Below are positions 45,503 to 57,676 of a DNA stretch of 64,000 bases, one piece after another. Numbering within the stretch: the stretch's first letter is position 1; each line of letters begins with the position of its first letter. Under the pieces are notes generated by a model. The model searched no databases. It was not told where the DNA came from and saw nothing but the letters and a program-made list of their open reading frames with translations. The stretch comes from Perkinsus marinus ATCC 50983 (Eukaryota > Perkinsozoa > Perkinsida > Perkinsidae): NCBI RefSeq assembly GCF_000006405.1, contig NW_003215766.1:527687-591686 (forward strand), in the 5' to 3' direction. Made by a program: the position numbers and the translations under genes.

Positions 45503-47868
45503 ATGCAGTCTACCTCACCACTCAGCCATCAACTACTCCCTGTACCTGGCGGCCATCGCAAGTCTTCCCGCTTGCAGCCTCTAGTCCCGAAGATTCTACT
45601 GGGAATACTTTTTGTGGCTGCTATTGCCATCGTGGGCATATGGTCCTATCTTGGCGATCATGGTAGGATGAGTTCCTCGGAGGCTAGATCTACCTCACGG
45701 CAATCAAATCATATCCATTACATCGTCCGGGTGTGATGAGATGGTCGCGCGGAACTACCGTCTATAATTGCCTATACATTAATCTGGCCTCTTCTCAGGC
45801 ACAAGGTTAGAAGGTCAACTGCTCCGAGCAGGAGATCCTACTGAAATGAATTCCGCTGCTTCTCTTCTGGCTGGAGAGTACTCAGCCCGACTGAATTATG
45901 CCGGCTCCCATCTGCTTATCAAGAAGCCCACTATATGTGATTCGACTGTCAACCAATGGAGTGGGTACTTCGTCGTTAATGCGACGGCGGACCGAAAGTG
46001 AGAGTCATCGCTTAGTCATTCTATCTGCGACAGGCTTGCTGTGTGTCAACTCTTGCTCTCAGATACTTCTTTTGGTTTTTTGAATCTAGAAAGGCACCAG
46101 TCAACGACTCCCCCACAACGCTTTGGCTCAGTGGTGGCCCGGGTGCAAGCTCCATTCTGGGGCTGCTGATGGAAAATGGGCCCTGCCGTCTACTGTCCGA
46201 CGGCATCACTACAGAATATAACCCTTACTCATGGAATGAAGTATCGAATATGATATGGCTCGACCAACCGGCTGGCACTGGTTACTCGATGGGCGAACAT
46301 GAGCATAACCTCGCCGAAGTACGGGACGATCTCTACAACTTCCTGCAGGCCTTCTTCCATCATTTCCCGAAATTCAACAAGAACTTCCACTTAGCTGGAG
46401 AGTCCTTCGCCGGGCACTATATACCGGTCATTGCCGATAAGATAATACAAGAGAATAAGAGAATGCTTGATGGTAGCAGGTTCATAGGGCCTGCCCTTTG
46501 AAGATGTAGCTGCCACCTCTATATATAATCGCTTTATCATCAGGTGCGGCATCAAATTCGGAGCAGCCCATCGACTTACGCGGTATATCGATTGGTAATG
46601 GAGACACGGACACACCACATTCAGCACCGTACTTGGCAGAAATGGTGGATAGCAAGTCAACTGCAAGTCGATGATAATTTGGTGTAGGCGTTGAAGTCTG
46701 GGGCTGTGAATGAGAGCATCTACCACCAAATGCTTGCATCGGTACCAACAACTACTGAGCTCATGTTGAGGTGCGCTGAGATTTCGGAGAAGGTGCGTTG
46801 GATGTGCCGAGAAGAATTCACACTGTCATATGTTCCGTGTAGTCGAAGCAGCCTGTAAGCCTGTCGAATATGCCCAAGACTTGCTGGGACGCTAATATGC
46901 AATACATAATGAACTTCATGATCCCAGTCCAGTCTACTGGTCGGAATGTGTAAGCAATTGAGGAAATTGGATGACTGAGAACTTCATCCGAATATGAGTC
47001 CTCAGTTGATGGCTTTCTGGGATACCAGATAAATCAGTGCGGGCTGGCATACTACTTTTCAGATACGACTTGCGCCTCAACGGCACATACAACTTCAGTC
47101 GGTACGCCAAGTTCCTCAACAATGACTCCATTATGAGGACACTCGGCGCTGCCCAGAAATGGACCCCGATTAACCTAGGAGTAAGGCAACTCGTTCTTGG
47201 TATTCCCACAGAAGCAAAAGTTGAGGTTGAGGACTTTTTGAGGTCATCTGCGAGTGTGTGATATACTCATCAGTTGGAGACCTTCAAACTTTTTCTCACA
47301 ACGCAAAACGATCACAAGGTTTCATTGAGGCGTATTCGATTTCGGAAGGCCTGTGTGGAACTCATAGCTTGAGAAACCTTCTCCCATCATGTCATGATTC
47401 AGGTCACTATCGACTTGTACTTCGACGATGCGTATCGGATGTACAATCCTCAAGTCGAGCGCATTTTGGATGCGGGTATCAAAGTATTGATTTATGCGGG
47501 GGATAAGGACTATCTCTGCAATTGGATAGTGAATGATGCGTGGACGAAGAGATTGCAGTGGAGTGGAGCCCAGGAATTCCGTGATGAGGACTTCGAGCCA
47601 TATCAACCTTGTAAGCAGTGGTTCAGAAGGGTGCATCGCTAGGTTTTACTCTAGCGTACGCCGATAGGGATGGCTTGCTCAATGAGGTAGCAGAATCTGT
47701 GTTCGCCTGTCAGATACTGGAGAGGTTGTTGGTGAAATACGTCGTGCGCGGAATCTTGCTTTCATTCGTGTCTTCAATGCAGGGCATATGGTGCCTCATG
47801 ATCAGCCCAAGAACAGCTTGATGATGATAGAGGAGTTTCTGACTGGAAAGTTGTTTAATCACGCCTAG
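45503..47868 (+). CDS. Membrane-anchored serine carboxypeptidase (S10 family)
   Basis: A lysosome/vacuole- or Golgi-type protease that removes C-terminal residues. ATG 45503 starts a short cytosolic Ser/basic segment, then one TM helix ([17 protein letters not shown]), giving a type II anchor. Then [40 protein letters not shown], the oxyanion and substrate-binding block, [11 protein letters not shown], and [16 protein letters not shown] with the nucleophile serine in GESFAG. Later exons give [13 protein letters not shown] and [20 protein letters not shown] with the catalytic Asp. The last exon has [20 protein letters not shown] with the catalytic His, and ends TGKLFNHA at 47868. The full triad is present. 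Several introns break the middle; exact joins between 46480 and 47400 are uncertain. Confidence 0.9.
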
Positions 47869-48775
47869 GCCAAATTTGTTCGTCCAGAAGGGATTGAGTT
47901 GCAGTCGTCACTTTCGAATAAGAATGCATGAAGACAGATTTGCTTGGAGCAGGGCTCATTGGAATTCATCCTCGTGACTTATGGAGCGAGATCATTATGC
48001 ACTGGAGCGAGTAAGCGGTTCTACATATGTGATTCTAGTAACATGAGTGTCAGCATCAATGGGGCTGGAGATCATATGATATATCTCCTGTAGCTCAAAG
48101 TATCATTCATGTTGACACCGCTAGTGGGAAGGTTGACGAAAAAGTCGTCGTTTTCGGTGGTACGCAATTTTCCATCATAATCTGTTTTGTCTGTTAGAGT
48201 AATAGGACTCCGTCCACGTATGTATTGCTCTTCACCCTGTCGTTCGATTTTGAGCGGGAGACCGCCCGATGTGCTTACCGTCCCTGCATACCTTCCGTGA
48301 AATCTCGCGCAGCTGTTGCAAACACTATCGTCCTGCAAACCACCATGAGTTTCGTGGAATGAATCATGCATTTTTAGTGGAATGGTTCGCTGCCTTACGC
48401 GGTTCCTAGATCCGTATCCATTCTGGTGAGAAGTTGGTCTTAGTTATCGAGGATCGCCTCACCACGAGTCGAACGCCCAGTTCCGACTTGGGCCATAGGT
48501 CCTATTCGACTACCAGGGCTCTCCTCTGTCCTGATGACACGACATTCTTGTAACAGTGACTGTTACAAGAATTTCATGTCATCAGGAGAGTTAAAAAAAA
48601 TACGTTAAAAAAACTGTTAAACAGTCTCATGAAAGACACTTCAAAAATACGGTAATGTGGTTCATGTGTCACACATCTGCCATATTGACCAACACGAACA
48701 AAGCAGGAGTTAATTTAGCAAGCGAAACATCTCGCAAGCAATCAAATACTATCGTGCACATATCATCGGCCCGCG
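47869..48775. other. Region between carboxypeptidase and PCNA 3' ends
   Basis: The two genes converge here. A minus-strand frame of 99 codons (48072-48371; THGGLQDDSVCNSCARFHGR, LPLKIERQGEEQYIRGRSP) could be an exon, but has no partner and no family. The interval also contains the palindrome at 48529-48587 followed by A-rich runs. Confidence 0.35.
48529..48587. repeat. 59-bp near-perfect palindrome
   Basis: Left arm 48529-48557 (TCCTGATGACACGACATTCT followed by TGTAACAGT), centre G48558, right arm 48559-48587. The arms are complementary in 27 of 29 positions. As RNA or extruded DNA it would form a 29-bp stem with no loop to speak of. It lies about 190 bp past the PCNA stop codon and is followed by A-runs. 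Confidence 0.9.
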
Positions 48776-49881
48776 CTACTCATCGTCCAGCTTAGGAGCC
48801 AGGAAGTAACGGACGAAGCCTTTCTCGGGAGAGTCCGCCACACAGTAATCAATCTGAATATCAATTAAACCAGTTTAAACGACATCATCCCGCTTTACCA
48901 TGAGGGGAGCTTCCGCTGAGAGGCGGAGTGTAACATCATCACTGAGTGCACAAGCTTTATTAGTGAACAAGAGGAGGTAACGAAGAGAGAAGCACAAATT
49001 GTCCACCGCCTCTTTGCAGTGAGTGATCTGCATAGGAAAGGAGACAACTAGGACGTCTCGGTTCCCATACCTCGACATCGTGCTCCAACTTGATGGAAGA
49101 TGACTTCACATGACCGTCGCCTGAAACGCATTCAGAGTGTGCGAGATCTACATCATTTACCGATCTCTAGATCACTCACATTTCATCGAGAATTTCACCG
49201 AGTTCTTATCACAGTCGATCCTCAAATTTTCACCGCCACAGTCCTTCAAGTCGCGGCAGATCTTCGCGAACTGAGAGCATTTCATTTTGATCTCGCAGGA
49301 GTATCTAACGACCGAGTTACACACAGATGGATCGGCTTCGTCACATCAGAGAACTCACTCGCAGTCAGGCACGCCAAGCTGTTCGTTTTCAATATCCATC
49401 AAGTTCATATCACACTCCACGGCTCGACCCTCCCCAGCGGAAGTGATAGTGACCGTGTCGCAATCCTAAACAGGTGGATGACAGTAGCAGTGTAGAGGAT
49501 AGGGTACCTCCTCTTTCTTCAAAGACAATGAGTCGTCGTCACGGCACAGCTTGAGCAGCTTGGTGAGGGCCTCGAAGTTGATGCCAACACAACTCCTAAA
49601 TGGAGAGAGGCTCACACGACGTGTGAGCGAAGGACATCCGTACTCTCTGTCGCATCTGAACTCGTCGAAGGCGCTCTCCTTCAGTTCCATCTGGACCAGG
49701 GCGACATGGGTGGTGTCCATAGTCTGAACCCGGATACCTGATATGAGCAATATAACGCGGTAGTACAAAGAGAATGCTTACCTTCATCGCTCAAGTCGAA
49801 GTTGCCCTCTTTAACGATGTCGAGGACAGCAGCGACGACCTTCTTGAAGAGAACAGCTTGCTCAAGCTTGCACTCGAACAT
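48776..49881 (-). CDS. PCNA: Proliferating cell nuclear antigen (sliding clamp)
   Basis: PCNA trimers tether DNA polymerases and many repair factors. ATG 49881 opens MFECKLEQAVLFKKVVAAVL and DIVKEGNFDLSDEG. After an intron: IRVQTMDTTHVALVQMELKE and FDEFRCDRE, then SCVGINFEALTKLLKLCRDD. The next exons give DTVTITSAGEGRAVECDMNL, MDIENEQLGVPDCE, YSCEIKMKCSQFAKICRDLK, the basic centre loop region, CDGHVKSSSIKLEHDVE, and LCFSLRYLLLFTNKACALSD, ending IDYCVADSPEKGFVRYFLAP and KLDDE at the TAG 48776. A 45-nt intron must be removed between PLM and IDYCVAD to keep the family alignment PLVVEYKIAD-like. Six introns. Close to normal length (about 260 residues). Divergent from eIF2-beta, 288 bp apart. Confidence 0.95.
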
Positions 49882-50169
49882 GGTTCAACGAGAGAACGAC
49901 TGCAATCTAGTGCGCGACTTGGTACCGTACGGGACCCGTGAAATTGCGTTTTTCGTTGAGATCGCGTTCGCCCAGCTGATCGATATCGAATACTGCTTGT
50001 TGATGAGATCGAACCAGGGGTCTCCGGCACGAAAAACGTGTACTCTATCCACGCGGTCAAATGAACGAAGGCAATTCGACTTCGAGAATTGCTTCGCTTT
50101 TTTGGGCGTTTTGATCGATTTGAACTAGCGGCTCATCGACGTGGGAGTTCAAGGTAGTCATCTTCCATC
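49882..50169. promoter_or_regulatory. Shared intergenic region of divergent PCNA and eIF2-beta genes
   Basis: 288 bp separate the two start codons, so both promoters must lie here or in the first introns. I see no TATA box or other motif I can name with confidence. Confidence 0.5.
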
Positions 50170-50901
50170 ATGGCTGACGTTGAACAGCAATTAGAAGCCG
50201 AGCATTTCGACTTCGGTAAGAAGAAGAAGAAGTCCAGTAAGGAGAAGAAGGTTAAGAAGGAAAAGAAATCCAAGAGCTCTCATGAGGGCGAGGTAAATCA
50301 TCTTCTTCTGGTTCCCGTTTCATTGTCGATGATTCCCTTTGGAATCTATAACGAGATCATCTCGTGTCTTATGTGTGTCGTTTATTAGGATGCTTCATTC
50401 GAAAGAGGAGTGGTCTATCCCTATGAGCAACTCCTGGCTCGTGTTCACGAGATGATTAACGAGAAGAACCCTGCTCTCGGTGGTAGCAAGAGGGCGATGA
50501 GGCTGCCTCCTCCGAAGATCGAGCGAGTCGGTTCCAAGCGTGTATCGTTCGTCAACTTCGGCGAGATCTGCATCAGAATGAACCGGTCTAAGGAGCACGT
50601 TCTGCAGTTCTTCCTCTCCGAGTTGGGCACTACTGGTTCTCTTGCTGGCGACGGTCAGCTGGTCTTGAAGGGACGGTATATGGCTAAGCACATTGAATCT
50701 TTATTGCGGAAATACTTGAGTGCTTATGTTACCTGTCCGATGTGCAAGTCACTGAACACTGAGTTCGTGCGTGATCCTGCCACTCGTCTCTACGCTATGA
50801 AATGTAACAACTGTGGTGCATCCCGAACGGTGCACGCTATTAAGTCCGGTTTCCATGCGACCACTCGCGCTGACCGAAAGGCCGCGAAGCTCGCTAAGTA
50901 G
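50170..50901 (+). CDS. EIF2S2: Translation initiation factor eIF2 beta subunit
   Basis: eIF2 delivers initiator tRNA to the small ribosomal subunit. Exon 1 (50170-50292) encodes MADVEQQLEAEHFDFGKKKK and a Lys-rich stretch like the K-boxes of eukaryotic eIF2-beta. A 96-nt intron (50293-50388) is followed by YPYEQLLARVHEMINEKNPA, PPPKIERVGSKRVSFVNFGE and CIRMNRSKEHVLQFFLSELG, then LKGRYMAKHIESLLRKYLSA. The zinc ribbon CPMCKSLNTEFVRDP...MKCNNC has the CxxC/CxxC pair. It ends ADRKAAKLAK at 50901. The N-terminus is shorter than in animals (one K block rather than three). Confidence 0.95.
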
Positions 50902-51604
50902 TAGTCGACCACTACTGCGATTCTATCTATTGTAATCTCTCTGTTTGGTAAACGGCACGGAAAGCACGGCTTTGGGGAATCTTTCGAGCACTGCGTCTCT
51001 TTACCCCAGGGAAAGTCCTCGTGCGAGTAGTAGAAAGTACTGCCAGTAGACTGGTTACCCTTGGTCATGCCACTCTTGTGTGACTGGGGTTGTTGCAGCA
51101 GCAAAGTTATGCCGTGGGTTGTGCTTCAGCACGACTAACAGAATGAGGCTTACTCTTCCGCTGTCGTTCATACCTCTACAGATTGGTTACAGTAGATATG
51201 GAGACCTCTGTAGAATTTGCACATTTTTTCTCGACCGTCTGTGGTTTGAGTTGTTCAGTCACAGTTGATCAGGCCATACCTCGTTGATATTCGTTGCTGA
51301 ATGTTTCATGGTTGAGAGGGCCATGGGGGAGACTTGAAAATTGTGGAGAAAGAGAAGGGTTATCTTGCGGCTTAAATCTCGAGAATTGTATGATAATGTT
51401 ATCAGCCTCTTGGTCCAGGAGTACTGGGGAGAGTAAAAATCAAAACATGGAAGGAATAACTTTACGACAACGGAGAATAGGAAAGAGTCAGGAACTGCAT
51501 GTACCACTATTTTGACAGTCGATGTAACCAAAATGAATAGTATTTTCAACGGAACGCAATACCTCGCGGAATTGAGAGTGTAATTTACACAACCATGCAC
51601 TATT
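50902..51604. other. Intergenic region between convergent 3' ends
   Basis: 3' flanks of eIF2-beta and of the Cas1-type gene. No frame or repeat recognised. Confidence 0.45.
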
Positions 51605-53649
51605 TCACTCATGAACTGACATTTCTATATCTCCCTCTTTGACGACATCCATCCGAACTGAGGGCAGCCCATACTTCTCATGGAGGGCTCCATACACTGA
51701 TACATAATCGTATGCATCTCGAAGAGTGCGGGCAGACGGACTCAACGCCGTGATGATGTATGTCACTGGTCTCACAATCAAGAAAGGATCACGCCACATC
51801 AGCATCAATGACGCTGCGCCAATCAAGAACAACCCGCGGTGTGGATCACAAGGCGCTAGTCCAGGCTCAACAGTAGCAATAGGGGCTAGTCGATAGTTCA
51901 TGATGGCCGTGACATTCCAGGGGAGTTCACCCAAGATGAATGTCGTCGCGATGATACCGATGCATGGTAGAATTATGGAGGCCGACGAGAAGCCTCCGTT
52001 TATGCGTCGCGTAAGCACAATAGAGAATACGAGGACCATCAGTGCTATCTGACCTGCGACTGCATCCACAGCAGCTGAGATGACAGCGAGCAACATTGCA
52101 GCCGTGAAAACAGCGCTGGTTGCAAACAGCCCTTTCAAGCATGCTGTTGTATCTCTCTCTGGCAGTAGTATCGCGCGAAGCTCCACAGTAATACGGAAGA
52201 GCCGATTTGCTAGGTAAACGTAGATGGCTGTTGTAAGAAGGAGATTACAAAGCGGATAGTCGGGCAATAACACTAAAGTTTTCTTAGCATTCTCAGTGAG
52301 CCATATGTGGTGTTGCAGTAGGTAGGTCTCCAGAGTGACTTTTCCCATTTTGGCGAGAGGCTCGAGGTAGTGCGAACGCAGCCTGAGGGGGAGCTGAGAG
52401 CACAGCAAGTGACATCGTTGTCTCACCATGGCGTTATATTCCTGATATAGATGAACGTGAGGAGTGGTATCATGAAATAATAGGGATGGGAGTGATTGTA
52501 GTCAGACTTCTGCTGAGCGTGGATTTGGGCGAACCACTGATAGCTCAGTATTCCCATAACGGCGAGAACAGCTAGTTTCACGAGCCACTCTCGCGTTGGT
52601 GGCAGCTTCTCCACCATTTCCATCCACTTAGTAGTAGACGGGTAACTGTAAGCAAAAATCATCCCCAAGTAGGCAGACCAATGATCCAGACCGGTCCTGA
52701 AGTGCCACTCGTAGAGCACTCCTGCCTTGGCGCCCTGAAGGGCAGTGGAGGGCAAGATGGGCCCAAAGACAACATCGAACCAGGAATGGTCAACATCCCA
52801 TATGAGATAGATGGCCAGCCCCAACGCTGTCAATTTCACTTTCATCAACCAACGATGATAGTTGGCGGATCTGAAGGCCCCCATAGTGACATAGGTGAGC
52901 AGGAAGTAAAAGGTATGCAACGGTACAATATAGTAGAGGATGTACGTAGTGTTGAGGGCCAAGCACAGGAGGACAGCGGACATATTCAGGCGCCATAGCA
53001 TCGACACTAGTCTACCCAAACTGTAGTCGTTCTGAGTGTAGAAGTAACTGAAGTTGCCGAAACCAGTCATCCACACGTAGGCGCTGACGAAGACTCGTAT
53101 CATGTTGTAGACATCAGTGGCGTGGAAGTAGTGGTAGGCGAGGAAGAGGAACTGCAACCATCCCTTCAGCTCTTCCGAGTTGTTGCGGCCGAACACCACC
53201 AATTTGGCTTCTTCAGGACGCCTCTCAGTCTTCCCCCATGACAAGCAATGGAGGATGAACACAGCGAATAGAAACCAGAATATGTCCCGGGAGTATTCCC
53301 TCAGCCCATGAGGGTACACAGGGGCCCACTCACATGCAAAGGCATAGAGTAGTATGGCACCTAGCTGAGTGCTTCTCAATAAGAGTTGTTTCCACGAGTC
53401 CATCGAGCCGTTGAATGATGACGTCAATCTGTCATCAGATTGCTTCGATGCCTCGCCGTCGCTGATTCTGGTGCTAATGGGAAGGTACTTGGGATTCCCG
53501 GTCCATGCGGTTATCTTAGCAAAGATATCACCTCCATGAAGACCCAGGCAAACCAACGCGCTAATGCCAAATACGAAGACACTAGCGAGCGTTGTCGTCG
53601 GCAGGAGGGCTGAGAGACTCAAGTCTTCTGGGTCGCTGGGCATTGACAC
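51605..53649 (-). CDS. Cas1-type 10-TM acyltransferase
   Basis: This matches the membrane half of CASD1/Cas1p, which O-acetylates sialic acid in animals and glucuronoxylomannan in Cryptococcus. Exon 1 (52427-53649) contains TM segments and the family's best-conserved block: NNSEELKGWLQFLFLAYHYF, IRVFVSAYVWMTGFGNFSYF, LWRLNMSAVLLCLALNTTYI, FDVVFGPILPST and YEWHFRTGLDHWSAYLGMIF. A 44-nt intron (52383-52426) joins in frame to LRSHYLEPLAKMGKVTLETY and LLQHHIWLTENAKKTLVLLP. The protein ends EGDIEMSVHE. The N-terminus (MSMPSDPEDLSLSALLPTTT) goes straight into the first TM: the lumenal SGNH/PC-esterase domain that precedes this region in CASD1 and Cas1p is missing. The donor is probably an acetyl or acyl group passed across the Golgi membrane. 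Confidence 0.85.
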
Positions 53650-54102
53650 CGCCGAAATCTGCTACCTGGGGACTTGGAAATCTCTGGAAAGATGGTATGA
53701 CAACGCGAAAAAGTCGAGCCGCTACGTAGAGACATCATCGTGCCTTTGAGAGCTCATCGTTGAAGAGCAGTGCGGGTATGAGCTAATCTGAGTCAAAATC
53801 GAAGCTCACTTTGGGCACATATCCTAATACATGCTCCTACAACCACAGCGCCTCAAGAGCACGAAGTCATAAATGCTAGTCTCCCTATTTCGATATCAAT
53901 TGACAACAACACTACATGCAACTAGAGATTGAAACAGGTCCGAAACATGGTGAACCACAGCATGCTACAGTTTCTCTACTTGCCCGCAACAACAGCAGCA
54001 TCACCTGCCTTGGCAGCCTCCAACGTCGTCTGCTGACACATCTCGAAGAACGAGACGCCCCTACAGGCAAACACTGCTCTGTGAAAGCAGAAGAGAGAGG
54101 GG
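53650..54102. other. Intergenic region
   Basis: Lies upstream of the Cas1-type gene and downstream of the nucleotidyltransferase gene. No coding frame or repeat recognised. Confidence 0.4.
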
Positions 54103-55860
54103 TTACTTAGCAAGCATCTGCTGGGCTCGTCGGAACTCTTGTCGAAGCCGTGTATGCTGATTGGGTAGAACCTTCACGGGGTTCCTCCAGCCGCGTTCAT
54201 ACGGAAGGACCAACTTACATTAGCAACGTCCTTGCCGACCTCGAAGGGATTGTCTACGAAGAGGTATACACCCGCACTAGGAGAGGCGACTTTAGGCTGG
54301 GCGCCTGTCGCTGCCACCACATCTCTTATGGCGATATTGCCAAACTTATACATATACCTTAGAACAGCGCAGGGATAGGGGGGCAGCAATGGACGGCTTA
54401 CCCGTAGTATCGGAAGAATTCATGCAAGAGGAAGCCCACACTCTCAGTGTTACGACCACCGTTCTCCTTGCATTGGTAGTCCAAGTCCTCAGCTATCATT
54501 TTCGGATCAGTCGCGAAACTGCTCAAGATAGCACTCAAGGCCAATACGGTCACTCTTCCTACCGGCAGTCGACCCCCTGGACATAGAGAGGAGGCATGTT
54601 GTGCTGTAGTGCCAAGTCCTGTAAACTGGGCAACACAGGAGCTGGTCGTCTCTGCAGGAAGTGTATCATCATTAGTATCAAGGAGAAGGACGACAAAGTG
54701 CCCCTTGACCTATCGTTGATACCACGCGCCTTACACCAGTACCTGCTTCCCATACGTGGCGCTCACCGATACTTGAACTGATCGTACTTGACGGCAATCC
54801 CTAGGGGCCTCAAACGAGGGTCTATCTCCATGTAAGCACCGATGAGCCTGGAGTTCACTACCGCTAGAGTGTTGTTGACAGAAATGTCGGTTGCGAGCAT
54901 CGAACCCGGGACCTTCGGCGCCCAATGAATGATAGGTATCCGGGCAGAGAATCTCGGCTCGACGAAATGAGTGGTTACTCTTGCAAGGGATGCTACCAAC
55001 ACCCAGGCGTGGCTTCGACACACCCAGGCCGCGACTCACTAGCAAGCTTCCGGAGAAGCACTATCTGCTCGGCCCTGGTCTGGTGCCCTGGTACCTGACC
55101 CAAGCCGCCCTTCGGGGGAGCGGTGGCCCCGGGAGCTCACTTGTATGCAGACATCCACATCAGAATGGGGCGTCCAGAAACCATTGATGGCCGACCCAAA
55201 GGCGTGGACCCTAATATCGCCATCTACCATTTTGGAAACCGTCGTTTGCAAGGCCGCAAGAAAGCTGACCATGGACTTTGTGATGGGACTATCGCTGGTA
55301 CGCCCACCTGTCCCTAGCCTTGTGCTCCTCGTCACTCGGTCGCACCTCAGCCTCCAGAGCGTCTATTTCCGTTGTTAATTTGACCATCCTTGGGTCTTCG
55401 CTCCCCATGATCTACGAGAGCTCCCATGTACGACGACCCGCACGTTCTCAGTACCTTCCCCACTGTCCTAGCAGTAGCAAACATGGAAAGATGTGCATCC
55501 CCCTTGTGTATGGTGGCCCGTATCCCTGTGGCCTGCCTCTGTACCGTGAGCCCCTCCTCCGTGTCGGTGGGGAGAGTCCACGGCAAGGGTTCCTCCGGCC
55601 CCCCTATGCGACGAGGAGTAGCGCTAGCAGCCGTAGAGAGCAGCCGAACGATACCCCTCACAGCACCGAGATTGGATGATGCCAACATACGCAACACAGT
55701 ATCTGCCACCCGCAAAGTTACAAATTGTCAAGAGGCGCGGTATCGTTGAGGAAATGCAAGATTCCCCAAGACGAGCAAGTCTGATCGGTCAGGCCGTAGA
55801 TGGCCGGATGAAAATTTCACCGATTTCGGCTTTTCGAAATGCAGAGCTTCACTGTCGCCT
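54103..55860 (-). CDS. Non-canonical poly(A) polymerase / terminal uridylyltransferase
   Basis: Adds A or U tails to RNA 3' ends. The catalytic palm is MVSFLAALQTTVSKMVDGDI and VHAFGSAINGFWTPHSDVDV, with the GS...SDxD signature carrying two catalytic aspartates. It is followed by FVEPRFSARIPIIHWAPKVP and TDISVNNTLAVVNSRLIGAY (the central-domain DISxNN...NS block), RGINDRSRGTLSSFSLILMM, RPAPVLPSLQ, and GGRNTESVGFLLHEFFRYYG. The C-terminus has VDNPFEVGKDVANVSWSFRM and ends EFRRAQQMLAK at 54103. Upstream, a 43-nt intron joins ARTVGK at phase 0 to IMGSEDPRMVKLTTEIDALE, so the N-terminal region reaches at least to about 55715 and perhaps 55860. The stretch around 55290-55340 does not stay in frame unless a very short intron is removed. 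Confidence 0.8.
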
Positions 55861-55973
55861 GCGAAATGGGCGCCTCTAACTAGCGATGGGCTGTACCGTG
55901 AGCCTCTCTGAGTTGGTGTGCTCAAGCAGGGATCACACACAGCTCGCTAGGAGACTAATTTTCTAGTACACAT

Positions 55974-57383
55974 ATGAGAGCACTCGAAAGCTTCACGCGG
56001 CCTGGTGTAGGGGGATGTTGCAGATCTGGGGTACCTAGGCGTTTTGTTTGGTCCGATCATCGGAACCTGGACACGGGTCATTTATGCGCACCGTTGTGTT
56101 AAAAAAGTAATCACCGAGTTACCCCAGGAGAGTGGTTTCTGGTATGAATGGCGTCTTGATCGGGACACGGCCGTCAACTGCATGCCGGAGGGGCCTTCTA
56201 GCTTCCCAGGCCGGCCCCTACCGTACCTTTTTCAACTCCAAATGGGTCCGGAGGATTGAGCGGCTCACAGCACCGTCCAGGTAGGCCCTTTCAACTGCCG
56301 TAGCCAGCAAACTCGCGGCCCATAGGCGACCGCCGCCTCCAGTGATACCCGAGAAGGAGGTCCCACCGGCAGTAGACCCATCGGTGACTCCTGTCAACCC
56401 AGTACTGGGGAGCAAAAGGCCAGGTGAGCCGTGGGCCTCTGGGGCGGGGACCTATTCCGTGTCTCTACAGGCATTTGTGCATTCAAGATAGGATGCATGG
56501 GCCTCTGGGATGAGTGGGGACAGAAGCATGCTGTCACCGTCTGCAAGGTTACATTGGTCATCACTCGGGGAACTGTACTCAGCGATCAGGTTCACAACTC
56601 CCATGTAATGCGGCAGAAAACCATAGCTCGGAACGGCTATGAGGCCCTCCAAGTTGGAACCGGTTGGCGCACCCTCGGGCTGTAGGGCCACCTCTGGTCG
56701 GCCCCGCGACCTACTCTCATCCTTCTAGGCACGAACGTCGTCGTATAGGGTGTTGCATTAGGGCTGGCGTTGAGCCCAAGCATCACATAGAAGAGTTCAG
56801 GGTCAGCAGTGACTGCATGCTACCCGTGGGCCACGAGTTTTCAGTACGCCATTTCGTACCTGGCCAAAGAGTGTAGCTCGTCGGGGATCTTCCGGCCTCC
56901 CTTATCGAGCTGCCCTTAGGTTCGTTAGTGGATGGAGTAGAGGGAAGGGCTGGCAGGGAGTTGTCACCCGGTGGCGGTTCGCTGGTGAGGGGCCGATCAG
57001 GTGTGCTGTGGGTATTCACTTGGTCGTGTAGGGCAGCAGGTGCACAAGGCAACAGGGGGCATGCGAATGCCGGGCTCTATCAGTAGAGGCATGTCGTCAT
57101 CTAAGGTGGACAAGTACAAAAAGCAACCGGGCCATATGGGACCTGATCCGAGGTAGTAGCAGTCTGTGGTCTGGTAGAGGCACTTGCTGCTGTCCCTAGG
57201 GTCACTAACTGTACTGTATTCCGCATAGAGTCTACGAGGAACCTCATATTTCTCAAAGGGGCTGTGCCTGGTAAGTAGGAGCCCAGGAGATGGCCTGTGG
57301 ACCTGCCTTGCAGGGTCGGCGGGGCATCCTATAAAGATCTTCGACGGGCGCGGTATCACCTGGTATCGAAACACATACATTAA
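55974..57383 (+). CDS. MRPL3: Mitochondrial large-subunit ribosomal protein uL3m
   Basis: ATG 55974 starts an Arg/Ser-rich presumed targeting peptide (MRALESFTRPGVGGCCRS). Exons: SGFWYEWRLDRDTAVNCMPE; GPYRTFFNSKWVRRIERLTA; a 45-nt intron, then RPPPPVIPEKEVPPAVDPSV; TGICAFKIGCMGLWDEWGQK and HAVTVCKVTLVITRG, the start of uL3; KTIARNGYEALQVGTGWRT; GVEPKHHIEEFRVSSDCMLP and GHEFSVRHFVPGQRV; MRMPGSISRGMSSSKVDKYK and KQPGHMGPDPR, equivalent to the GRMG loop; and ESTRNLIFLKGAVPG, the closing uL3 signature. It stops at the TAA 57381-57383 after VSKHIH. Loop residues differ from bacterial L3 in places. Confidence 0.8.
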
Positions 57384-57676
57384 AGCTCCGTAGGATCCCT
57401 CATTTGCGGTCGATTAGGGCGATTCTTTGATTCTAGGACACCGACGTTCATACCAAAACCTGGTCTGGAGTACCCCGTCACAGTTCAAATGCCGGCTACC
57501 TCTGAGGACCCCTTCCTCTACCCTGAGCGGCCCCGGTATGACCCTCGGAAATAATACCTGTTCACCATGTTGTCTTTGGGAGTGTTTCCGATGCACCAGA
57601 GACTAGTGTTGGTTGCCTACGTGAATGACACCGAGCTTCTACGACCGGCATCGATGCTTCCTCCAGTTTTGTGATA
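57384..57676. other. Short intergenic region upstream of PSMD5
   Basis: About 290 bp with no recognised frame; presumably contains the PSMD5 promoter. Confidence 0.4.

Noticed and set aside
54890-54950. tRNA-like 3' half (GGTTCGATGC on the minus strand)
   Set aside because: The segment is within the conserved central domain of the nucleotidyltransferase gene (WAPKVPGSMLATDISVNN) and is coding.
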